Notes under the pieces: generated by a model
Databases searched by the model: none
Told to the model about the DNA's origin: nothing
The model's input: the letters and a program-made list of their open reading frames with translations, nothing else
Source of the DNA: JALSRD01 sp964476595
GTDB lineage: Bacteria; Desulfobacterota; Desulfobacteria; Desulfobacterales; JALSRD01
Direction of reading: 5' to 3'
DNA length: 64,000 nucleotides
Assembly: GCA_964476595.1 (NCBI GenBank)
Contig: CAYZCL010000146.1
Coordinates: 1 to 64,000 of the forward strand
In this document: positions 9,877-17,102 of the stretch, piece by piece
How positions within the stretch are numbered: position 1 is the stretch's first letter
Layout: each line of letters starts with the position of its first letter
Translations under genes and position numbers: made by a program

Positions 9877-11451
9877 CTATTGGGTCGCGGTCACGTAGTT
9901 GGCCAGGGTGTACGCGTCGGTGCGGCCCACGTATTCCAGTCCCTTGCGCAGCCCCCACACGCTCACCTGGTAGTGCAGCGGAATGATGCCCAGATCGTTG
10001 ATGCCGATCTCGGTGGCCTTGATCAGCAGCTGTTTGTGTTTCTCGCGGTCCACGGTGCGCAGGGCCTCTTCCAGTACGGCGTCCAGTTCCTTGTTGGAGT
10101 ATCGCCCGCGGTTGGTCAGGCCGAAGCCCTTGGCCTTGTCATAGGTGTGCAGCAGGGCCCCCAGCGGCGAAGAGGGCTCGCCCGTGCCGGCGCCCCAGCC
10201 GACCAGGATGAAACTGAACTCCAGCTTGGAGGCCCGCGGGAAGAAAACGTTCTTGGGCATGGTGTCCACCTTGGTCTTGATGCCCACGCGGGTGAGCATC
10301 TGGGCGATGGCCTGGCAGATCTTGGCGTCGTTGACGTAGCGATTGTTGGGCCCGTGCAGCGTCAGCCCGAAACCGTTGCCCCAGCCGGCCTCGGCCAGCA
10401 GCTTCTTGGCGCCCTCGGGATCGTATTTCTCCGGCTTGAGGTTGGGGCTGGTGGCGAAAAAGCCGTCGGGCAGCAGCTGGCCGGCCGGGATAGCATTGCC
10501 CTCCATGATGCGGTCCACGATGGCCTGCCGGTTGATGGCCTTGGAGATGGCCCGGCGCACACGCACGTCCTTGAGCGGGTTCTTGTCCATGGGCTTGCCG
10601 TCCTTATCAGTGACGAAGGGCGACTTGTCGCGGTGGCTGTCCAGATGCAGGTAGATCACACGGTTGGAGACCTTGCGCACCATGTGCATCTTGGGATTCT
10701 TTTTCATCTTCGCGATGTCGGCCGTGGGGACGAAGTCGATCAGGTCGACGTCACCGGCCAGCAGGGCCGCCACGCGCGACGAGGAGTTGGAGATGGGCTT
10801 GATGATCACTTTCTCCCAGGGGGACTTCTGTCCCCAGTAGTCGTCGTTACGGGTGTAGACGATGCGGTCGCCGGGCACCCACTCCACGAATTTGAAAGGA
10901 CCGGTGCCCACCATGGCTTTGCCCGAGTTGTAATCCTTGGTGGTGGCGTCCTGACCGTGCTTCTTGGACACGATGGTAAAGGTGGACATGTAGGTGGCCA
11001 TCAGCGGAAAGGGCGTGGCCGTGTGCAGGCGGATGGTCAGCGGATCGACGATTTCGATCTTGGTGATCTGCTTGATGTAGCGCGCGAACGAGGACGGGCT
11101 GTTGGGCACCTTGGGGGCGCGCTCCAGGGTGAACTTGACGTCTTCGGCCGTAAACGGCGTGCCGTCGTGGAACTTGACGCCGGGACGCAGCTTGAACTCC
11201 CAGGTCAGGTCGTCGACGGGCTTCCACGAGACCGCCAGTCCGGGCTTGAGGTTCTGTTTCTCGTCCTGCATGACCAGCTTGTCGAAAACATACATGGCCA
11301 CCATGTTGTTGGGCGTCAGGTTGTGGTAGTGCGGGTCCATGGAACTCGGCTCGCTCTTCATGCCGATCTTCAGCTCGGACGCCCATCCAAGGGTCGGGGC
11401 CACGATCAGGCCGGCCGCAATGATCGCCAGAATCACGTTTTTCACTCGCAT
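9877..11451 (-). CDS. Periplasmic solute-binding protein, family 5 (DppA/OppA-like)
   Basis: 524 residues from the ATG at 11451, which follows an AAAGGAGG ribosome site by about six bases. A signal peptide is clear (MRVKNVILAIIAAGLIVAP...), with probable cleavage after GWAS or just before it. The mature protein shows the SBP_bac_5 hallmarks: SEPSSMDPHYHNLTPNN near the N-terminus and the VKFHDGTPFTAEDVKFTLER block. It captures peptides or related solutes for the permeases downstream and is the first gene of the operon. The stop codon is TAG (complement of 9877-9879). Family 5 proteins also bind nickel, haem or glycosides, so the ligand stays open. Confidence 0.85.
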   Translation of the reverse strand: MRVKNVILAIIAAGLIVAPTLGWASELKIGMKSEPSSMDPHYHNLTPNNMVAMYVFDKLVMQDEKQNLKPGLAVSWKPVDDLTWEFKLRPGVKFHDGTPFTAEDVKFTLERAPKVPNSPSSFARYIKQITKIEIVDPLTIRLHTATPFPLMATYMSTFTIVSKKHGQDATTKDYNSGKAMVGTGPFKFVEWVPGDRIVYTRNDDYWGQKSPWEKVIIKPISNSSSRVAALLAGDVDLIDFVPTADIAKMKKNPKMHMVRKVSNRVIYLHLDSHRDKSPFVTDKDGKPMDKNPLKDVRVRRAISKAINRQAIVDRIMEGNAIPAGQLLPDGFFATSPNLKPEKYDPEGAKKLLAEAGWGNGFGLTLHGPNNRYVNDAKICQAIAQMLTRVGIKTKVDTMPKNVFFPRASKLEFSFILVGWGAGTGEPSSPLGALLHTYDKAKGFGLTNRGRYSNKELDAVLEEALRTVDREKHKQLLIKATEIGINDLGIIPLHYQVSVWGLRKGLEYVGRTDAYTLANYVTATQ

Positions 11452-11610
11452 GCCATCCTCCTTTGCTGGGTGATTGGTGGAAAAATCCATTCGAAAAAGG
11501 TTATTGCCGGTGGAAGATCCGGGAGGCCCGGACGGACAAAGCAGCGATACCGGAACATGGGAGTGTCTCGATACTGCAGGTTGTTATTCTAAACGCAGTG
11601 CACGGGGAAA

Positions 11611-12531
11611 TCAATCTTCTTTTTCGGGAAAGGCGGCATTTTGTCCGGCGCGCCGCAGCAGCCGGGACCATCGCTCCTCCACCCGGCGGCGGATGGCGTC
11701 GATGTCGGCCGACGACAGGTGGCCGAAGCGTCCCTGGGCCTGCAGGTAGTCGGCCACATCGCCGCGCCCGCGGTGGTTGATGGTGTAGTCGACGCCGTCT
11801 TCGACCTCGTAGAGCGGAAACACGTTGCTCTCCACCGCCATCCGCGCGATTTTCACCGACCAGGCCGAGGGAATGCGCCAGCCCGTGGGGCAGCTGGCGA
11901 AGATATGGATGAAACGCGAACCGCCGCGCAGATCCCGCGCCCGGCGGAACTTGCGGCGCAGGTCGTCGGGAAAACCGATACTGGCCGTGGCGGCATAGGG
12001 GATGCGGTGGGCGGCCAGCACCTCGACGATGTTCTTCTTGCCCGTGCGCTTGCCCGAGGTGCCGGGCGTGGTAGTGGTGCGCATGCCCAATGGCGTGGCC
12101 GAGCTGCGCTGCACGCCGGTGTTCATGTAGGCCTCGTTGTCGTAGCACACGAAGATGGCATCCTCGTTGCGCTCCACGGCACCGGACAGGGACTGCAGGC
12201 CGATGTCAAAGGTGCCGCCGTCGCCGGCCCACGAGAGCACCGTGACGTCCCCGCGCCCGGTCATCTCCAGGGCCGCGCGCAGTCCCGAGGCCATGGCGCC
12301 GCCGGTGGCAAAAGCCGCCTGCATGACGGGGACGGCCAGCGACGACTGCGGGTAGGGGCCCGAGATGATGCCCCAGCAGCTGGCCGGCAGGATCACCATG
12401 GTCTTTTCGCCCAGGGCCTCCAGCGCCAGCTTCATGGCGATCACCGCGCCGCAGCCGGGGCACCCCAGGTGCCCGGAAAACACCAGCTCTGCGTTCTTTT
12501 CCGTTTGGCGGGAGGACTTGCGTTGCGCCAT
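11611..12531 (-). CDS. 2-oxoacid:ferredoxin oxidoreductase, beta (TPP-binding) subunit
   Basis: 306 residues. GCPGCG supplies the N-terminal cysteine pair, and GDGGTFDIG followed by CYDNEAYMNTG forms the thiamine diphosphate-Mg motif (GDG...N). Length and blocks match the PorB type; with the neighbouring alpha, gamma and flavoprotein-ferredoxin genes it forms a complete complex oxidising a 2-oxoacid to its acyl-CoA. The ATG lies two bases after the alpha-subunit stop, so they are translationally coupled. It is the last gene of this operon, 160 bases before the peptide-binding protein gene, so the two operons may share transcription. The substrate (pyruvate, arylglyoxylate or branched-chain 2-oxoacid) cannot be told from the sequence. 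Confidence 0.85.
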   Translation of the reverse strand: MAQRKSSRQTEKNAELVFSGHLGCPGCGAVIAMKLALEALGEKTMVILPASCWGIISGPYPQSSLAVPVMQAAFATGGAMASGLRAALEMTGRGDVTVLSWAGDGGTFDIGLQSLSGAVERNEDAIFVCYDNEAYMNTGVQRSSATPLGMRTTTTPGTSGKRTGKKNIVEVLAAHRIPYAATASIGFPDDLRRKFRRARDLRGGSRFIHIFASCPTGWRIPSAWSVKIARMAVESNVFPLYEVEDGVDYTINHRGRGDVADYLQAQGRFGHLSSADIDAIRRRVEERWSRLLRRAGQNAAFPEKED

Positions 12532-12533
12532 GT

Positions 12534-13697
12534 TCACACCATTTCCCCGTCCAGGCCGATCCAGATGTCGTCGCAGTCCGGCCGGGATGCCCGGCAGGTG
12601 CGTCGGTAGATGTCCTCGATGGTCCGCACGGTGATGTCGCGTCCGCCCAGCCCGGCCACGTAACCGAAGACCTGCGGCCGCGCGGGCAGGTTGCACAGGG
12701 CCGCGCGCACCTCCTGGGCAAAAACACCGCAGGCCCCGAAGGAGACGTTGCGGTCGATGACGGCCACTTTGCGCGCCGTGCCCAGGTAGCGGCGGATGTG
12801 GTCGAAGGGAAAGGGCCGGAACATCTTGATTTTGAGCAACCCGACCTTCTCCCCTCCGGCGCGCAGCCGGTCGACCGCCTCCCGGCAGGTACCGGTGACG
12901 GTGCCCGAGGTGACCAGCACGACGTCCGCGTCGCGGCAGTCTACGGCCTCCACCACGGCCTGCCCGCGGCCCATGTGATGTTGAAACTCGGCCCCCAGCG
13001 ATTCGTAGCACGCCAGGGCCGCGGCCATACCCTGCTGGATGCTGTAGCGCATCTCCATGTACTGCCCCGGCGGTACCATCTGGCCGAAGTTGAAGGGGGT
13101 TTCCAGGTCCATGCGGAACCGCGGCGCGTAGGCCGGCAGGAAGGCGTCCACGGCCGCGGGGCCGGGCTCGTCTATGGGCTCGTAGGTGTGCGACAGGAAG
13201 AAGGCGTCCAGTACCACCATCACCGGCAGGTTGACGGTCTCGGCCAGGCGGAAAGCCATCAGGGTGGTGTCCAGGGCGTCCTGGCCGTCCTCGCAGTAGA
13301 GCTGAATCCAGCCCGTGTCGCGCTGGGCCAGGCTGTCGCTCTGGTCGGTCCAGATGTTCCAGCCGGGTCCCAGGGCGCGGTTGACCTCGGCCATGACGAT
13401 GGGCAGGTGCGAGGCCGAGGCCCAGTGCAGCAGTTCGTGCATGTAGGCCAGGCCGTGGGAGGAAGTGGCCGTAAAGGTGCGCACACCGCCCAGCGAGGCG
13501 CCGATGGCGGCCGCCATGGCCGAGTGTTCGCTCTCGACGCAGATGAAGCGCGCCGCCAGGCTGCCGTCGGCGCAGTAGCCGGAGAGGGCCTCCACGATGT
13601 GCGTCTGGGGCGTGATGGGATAGGCCGAGATGACCTGCACGCGCGCCAGCCGCACAGCCCGGGAGACGGCGTGGCTGCCTTCGAGCACCTGTTTCAC
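12534..13697 (-). CDS. 2-oxoacid:ferredoxin oxidoreductase, alpha subunit
   Basis: 387 residues from a GTG at 13697, preceded by GAGGAGGGG. The N-terminal pyrimidine-binding domain has SAYPITPQTHIVEALS and the conserved glutamate in CVESEHSAM; domain II follows with VTSGTVTGTCREAVDRLR, and the C-terminus with GLGGRDITVRTIEDI. These are typical of PorA/phenylglyoxylate-dehydrogenase alpha subunits. The start overlaps the stop of the flavoprotein gene by four bases (GTGA). Confidence 0.86.
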   Translation of the reverse strand: MKQVLEGSHAVSRAVRLARVQVISAYPITPQTHIVEALSGYCADGSLAARFICVESEHSAMAAAIGASLGGVRTFTATSSHGLAYMHELLHWASASHLPIVMAEVNRALGPGWNIWTDQSDSLAQRDTGWIQLYCEDGQDALDTTLMAFRLAETVNLPVMVVLDAFFLSHTYEPIDEPGPAAVDAFLPAYAPRFRMDLETPFNFGQMVPPGQYMEMRYSIQQGMAAALACYESLGAEFQHHMGRGQAVVEAVDCRDADVVLVTSGTVTGTCREAVDRLRAGGEKVGLLKIKMFRPFPFDHIRRYLGTARKVAVIDRNVSFGACGVFAQEVRAALCNLPARPQVFGYVAGLGGRDITVRTIEDIYRRTCRASRPDCDDIWIGLDGEMV

Positions 13698-15433
13698 GTC
13701 CCCTCCTCTTCCATAGCCATGGCGCTGCGGGGGCATTCTTCCACGCAGATGCCGCAGCCCTTGCAGTAGTCCGGGTCGATGCGGCGGCGGCCTTTTTCCA
13801 CCACCACGGCCATCTCGGGACAGAACAGCCGGCAGTTGTCGCAGGCGTTGCAGCGCCCGCAGTGGAAACAGCGCGCGAACTCGACGGCGGCCGCGTCGGT
13901 GTCCAGGGTGGCCGCGATCTCGCCGAAATGCCGACGGCGCTCCGCGGGCGACAGCACCCGCACAACGGCCCGCGGGGACCTGGCGAAATAGGCGCGGTTG
14001 ACCTCGTCGGGCGCCACCGTGCGGGCGTCGCGCCCGGCGCCGGGCTGCTCGAGGTAAACGGCCATGGAGAGCGCCGGGCCGGGCCCCACCCGGCTGGCCG
14101 CCAGGGCGGCCGCGACGGCTTCGCGGCCGCCGGAAAACCAGCTGTCCAAGGCCAACGCGGCCTCCTTTCCCGAGGCCACGGCGTGGGCTACGCTGCGCCG
14201 CCGGGCGGCCAGGTCGCCGACGATCACCGTGGGCGGGTCGCCGTCCAGCATGCGGCAGTCGTGCAGTCCGTCCCCGGCGCCCCCCCGCCGCGACGGCTGG
14301 AAGAGGGGGTCGCCGACCGCCCCCACGGCGGTGTAAACCCGCGCAACGCGGATCTCGTCCCCGTGCCCCCCGTCGGGCACCACCCGCGCACGGCCGCCGT
14401 CCGTGACGCCGTCGGTGCGCATGGGCTGCAGGCGCAGACGCAGTCCCGCGCCGTCCGGCAGTGCTTCGATCGCCACGGGCGCCGTCAATTCCCGCAACCG
14501 CACGCCTTCCTCCTCGGCCATGCGCACCTCCTCGGCAAAAGCCGGCATGTCCGCCCGCCGGCGGCGGTAGACGATGACGGGCTCGGCCCCCAACCGCACC
14601 AGGCTGCGGGCCACGTCCAGGGCCGTGTTGCCGCCGCCCACCACGGCCGCCCGGCCCGGCAGGTCGTCCACCTCCCCCGCACGCACCCGCCTGAGAAAAT
14701 CCAGCCCGTCTTCGGCCAGGGCTTCGCCGGGAATTCCCATGGCCACCGGCCGCGAACAGCCGGCGGCCACGACGAGGGCGTCGTATTCGGCACGCAGGCG
14801 CTCCAGCGCCGCGGCATCCACACGCCGGCCGCAGGCCAGGTAAACCCCCAGGTCGACGATGCGTCCGATCTCGGCCGCCACCACCGTCTCCGGCAGGCGG
14901 TAGGCGGGAATGCCGCAGCGCAGCAAGCCGCCGGGCCGGGCGCGGGACTCGAAAACCGTGCATCGGTGTCCCAGCAGGGTCAGAAACCAGGCCGCCGCCA
15001 GGCCGGCCGGCCCCGACCCGACCACGGCCACCCGGCGGCCGTCGGCCGCGCGGCAAAGATCACGAAGCCCGGTGCGCTGCGCGAAACGGTCCCCCAGGAA
15101 ACGCTCCAGGGCGTGAATTGCCACCGCCTGGTCGAAACCGGCACGGTTGCAGGCATCCTCGCAGGGGTGGAAACAGACGCGGCCGCACACGGCCGGAAAC
15201 GGGTTTTCCAGCAGGAGGGTCTGCCAGGCCTTGCGGTAGAGGCCCCAGGCGCCCAGCATCTCGATGCGCGCGATGTCCTGACCCGTGGGGCAGGCGGCAC
15301 TGCAGGGGGCCGTTTTCTCGCGGTACAGGGGCCGGAAATAGCGCCAGCCGCCCGTGCGGTTGACGGACGTCACGGTGGTGGAACAGGGGATGAAAAGCGG
15401 CGGCCGGCCGGCCGCGTCTTCAGGGAGCCGCAT
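13694..15433 (-). CDS. GltD-like NAD(P)-FAD flavoprotein fused to a 2x[4Fe-4S] ferredoxin domain
   Basis: About 579 residues from the ATG at 15433, which has GAGG six bases upstream; an ATG at 15445 is an alternative. The N-terminal cysteine region (CSAACPTGQD, then CGRVCFHPCEDAC) matches the iron-sulfur module of glutamate synthase small subunits. FAD-binding VVGSGPAG is at 137-144 and the NAD(P) fold VVGGGNTALD at 264-273. The last 58 residues hold CFHCGRCNACDNCRLFCP and CKGCGICVEECP, a ferredoxin (PorD-like) module. Inference: this one chain replaces the separate delta and NADH-reacting epsilon subunits known from phenylglyoxylate dehydrogenase and can pass electrons from the TPP core to NAD(P)+. 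The gene lies between gamma and alpha with overlaps on both sides. Confidence 0.82.
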   Translation of the reverse strand: MRLPEDAAGRPPLFIPCSTTVTSVNRTGGWRYFRPLYREKTAPCSAACPTGQDIARIEMLGAWGLYRKAWQTLLLENPFPAVCGRVCFHPCEDACNRAGFDQAVAIHALERFLGDRFAQRTGLRDLCRAADGRRVAVVGSGPAGLAAAWFLTLLGHRCTVFESRARPGGLLRCGIPAYRLPETVVAAEIGRIVDLGVYLACGRRVDAAALERLRAEYDALVVAAGCSRPVAMGIPGEALAEDGLDFLRRVRAGEVDDLPGRAAVVGGGNTALDVARSLVRLGAEPVIVYRRRRADMPAFAEEVRMAEEEGVRLRELTAPVAIEALPDGAGLRLRLQPMRTDGVTDGGRARVVPDGGHGDEIRVARVYTAVGAVGDPLFQPSRRGGAGDGLHDCRMLDGDPPTVIVGDLAARRRSVAHAVASGKEAALALDSWFSGGREAVAAALAASRVGPGPALSMAVYLEQPGAGRDARTVAPDEVNRAYFARSPRAVVRVLSPAERRRHFGEIAATLDTDAAAVEFARCFHCGRCNACDNCRLFCPEMAVVVEKGRRRIDPDYCKGCGICVEECPRSAMAMEEEGT

Positions 15434-16010
15434 CGACGACCTCATTGTCCGCCGGTACACAGACGGCTTCGTAGGCGGCTTGCGCCGCCCGGATATTGTC
15501 CCGCGGTTTGATCTCGATCTCTTCGGCGATGGTGTCGCACAGCAGGTCCAGGGGCGGCATCTGCAACACCCGGGCGAAGGCGCCGCACATGGCGGTGTTG
15601 ATCATGGGGTGCGTGGCGGTTCCCAGCCCGTTTTGCAAGGCGATGGCGGTGGCGTCCACCCAGGCCGGCCGGAAGCCCTCCAGGCTCCCTTCCGGCGGTG
15701 CGGCGGCGTTGACGATCACCCGGCCGCCCGGCCGCAGGCCGCGGGTGACATCCACAGTCTGCAGCAGACGTCGGTCCTGGACCACCACGTGGTGCGGCCG
15801 GTAGACATTGCTGCGCACCCGGATCTTTTCGCGGCTCACCCGCAGGTAGGCTTCCACCGGAGCCCCGCGGCGTTCGACGCCGAAGAGCGGAAAGGTCTGC
15901 ACCTGCCAGCCGGCCCGAAACAGCGCCTTGGCCAGCACGACGGCGGCCACCACGGTGCCCTGGCCGCCCCGACCGTGGAATCGTATCTCCTGCATCGACG
16001 CCGTCTTCAA
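15420..16010 (-). CDS. 2-oxoacid:ferredoxin oxidoreductase, gamma subunit
   Basis: 196 residues. The family signature near the N-terminus, IRFHGRGGQGTVVAA, and GVERRGAPVEAYLRVS identify the CoA-binding-side gamma subunit (PorC/PorG). A TTG at 16010 is taken as start because GGAGGG lies five bases upstream; the ATG at 15995 lacks such a site. It is the first gene of the gamma, flavoprotein-ferredoxin, alpha, beta operon. Confidence 0.84.
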   Translation of the reverse strand: MKTASMQEIRFHGRGGQGTVVAAVVLAKALFRAGWQVQTFPLFGVERRGAPVEAYLRVSREKIRVRSNVYRPHHVVVQDRRLLQTVDVTRGLRPGGRVIVNAAAPPEGSLEGFRPAWVDATAIALQNGLGTATHPMINTAMCGAFARVLQMPPLDLLCDTIAEEIEIKPRDNIRAAQAAYEAVCVPADNEVVDAAP

Positions 16011-16324
16011 GCCATCCCTCCGGCCCCGTTTTTGGGTGTTTATGGCAAAGGGCTTTACATTATCCCCGGTTGTGATATGGTGTGAGGTGTTCTTGGCGGG
16101 AATCCATAGTATACTTTCAACGGCGTGTCAAAAACCCGCCGCCGAAAAAGCCGTATAACCCGCGCCGGAATCACCCACACCGCCTGATTCGCCCCGCGGC
16201 AGGGAATCCATTGATAGCGACTCCCCTCATCCCCGCCGAAACGACGAACGAATGGACATCCGGCACCGGCCAGACAGCGTCGCCTTCCGGGCAACAGAGG
16301 CCCGGTATTGCAAAGGAGAGAACC
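16011..16324. other. Divergent promoter region
   Basis: 314 bases between the oxidoreductase operon (leftward) and the zinc-ribbon gene (rightward). On the plus strand TTTACA (16054-16059), 16 bases and TATGGT (16076-16081) form a weak sigma70-like site about 240 bases before the small gene. The region is less GC-rich than its surroundings. No gene was recognised. Confidence 0.35.
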
Positions 16325-16513
16325 ATGAAAGAAGTTACTACCGACTGCCGGCCCCTGTGGCAGGAACTCAAACCCGGCGAAACCATACGCTGTTCCGTAT
16401 GCAACCGGGAACTGAAAACCTTTCAGGAGTGCATCCAGAGCGAAAAACGGGCCCTGTGCGAAGACTGCTACCGCGCCCTGGTCTATCCCAACAAGGGATC
16501 CGGTGTGGAATGA
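16325..16513 (+). CDS. Small zinc-ribbon-like protein, 62 residues
   Basis: The ATG follows AAAGGAGAG at a good distance, which picks this start over longer frames. The 62-residue product has two CxxC pairs, CSVC (near 23-26) and CEDC (near 45-48), spaced as in a treble-clef or zinc-ribbon fold, and no signal or membrane segment. The function is unknown; such proteins often act as small regulators or adaptors. It stands alone between the divergent oxidoreductase operon and a decayed kinase fragment. Confidence 0.6.
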   Translation: MKEVTTDCRPLWQELKPGETIRCSVCNRELKTFQECIQSEKRALCEDCYRALVYPNKGSGVE

Positions 16514-17102
16514 AGGCCATGGGCGCTTCCGGGCTCCACCGCTTCTTCCTCCCCTCTCGAACCGGCCTCGACCCGACCTGGGTACGAGGCGGACGTCCCG
16601 TCAACAGCCTTGCCGCCCCGACGGCTCGAACGTAAAGCCGGTAGCCTGTCGGGTCTGCCCACCGGACGCGCAGCATTTCGCCGGCCGGGTTGGGAAATCC
16701 CATTTGGCCTTTTCAAGACAATAAGCTGACCTCGATCGAAAAATCCGGTGACCTCCTGGCACTAATTTGCGCCGGCAGTACCTGCGGATGAAAAACTCCC
16801 CGAAAAGGGCCGCCGCGACGGCATGCAGAGCACCTTGGGCTACATGTCACCGGAACAGACCGAACATCCGGTGCACCGATTTCTAATCGCCGGGCGCCAC
16901 GCTCTACAAAGTGCTGACCGGCAAACCGCCGTCCCGTCCGGCCCCCTGCAGTTGGTTCACACGCACCGAGAGAAAAGCCCTGCGAGCACTGAATCAGCCG
17001 CAAACAGCAAAAGGAAGCATGCCGATGAGGGGGGAAACCGGGGACAACGAGCGCCGGCGACAGCCGCGCTTCGCGGCGACGGCTGATCCCTCAGCCGGCT
17101 TT
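16514..17102. other. Non-coding region holding a kinase remnant
   Basis: 589 bases with no intact gene. The part at 16823-16990 keeps recognisable protein-kinase sequence and is listed as a pseudogene. Near the right end, 17080-17097 forms a 7-bp hairpin (CGGCTGA/TCAGCCG, loop TCCC) followed by GCTTTT on the plus strand; it lies just past the stop of the PKS gene read on the other strand and could end transcription from the left. Confidence 0.45.
16823..16990 (+). pseudogene. Remnant of a Ser/Thr protein kinase domain
   Basis: Three pieces of one kinase C-lobe appear in order. STLGYMSPEQT (16829-16861) is the activation-loop end. TDF-stop-SPGATLYKVLTGKPP (16875-16931, a different frame, with TAA where kinases have Tyr in DFYSLG) is the helix F region. 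PLQLVHTHREKSP (about 16943-16981, back in the first frame) follows. The pattern matches the kinase domain of large multidomain kinases with AAA and histidine-kinase parts (PEQTGRMNR...DFYSLGATLYELLTG...DPLELVHAH). Two compensating frame changes and a nonsense codon show decay. Nothing else of the parent gene is visible nearby. Confidence 0.6.

Noticed and set aside
9070..11592. 840-codon plus-strand frame opposite the peptide transporter genes
   Set aside because: The minus strand encodes intact DppB and binding-protein sequences with signal peptide and motifs; the plus translation is a compositional shadow.
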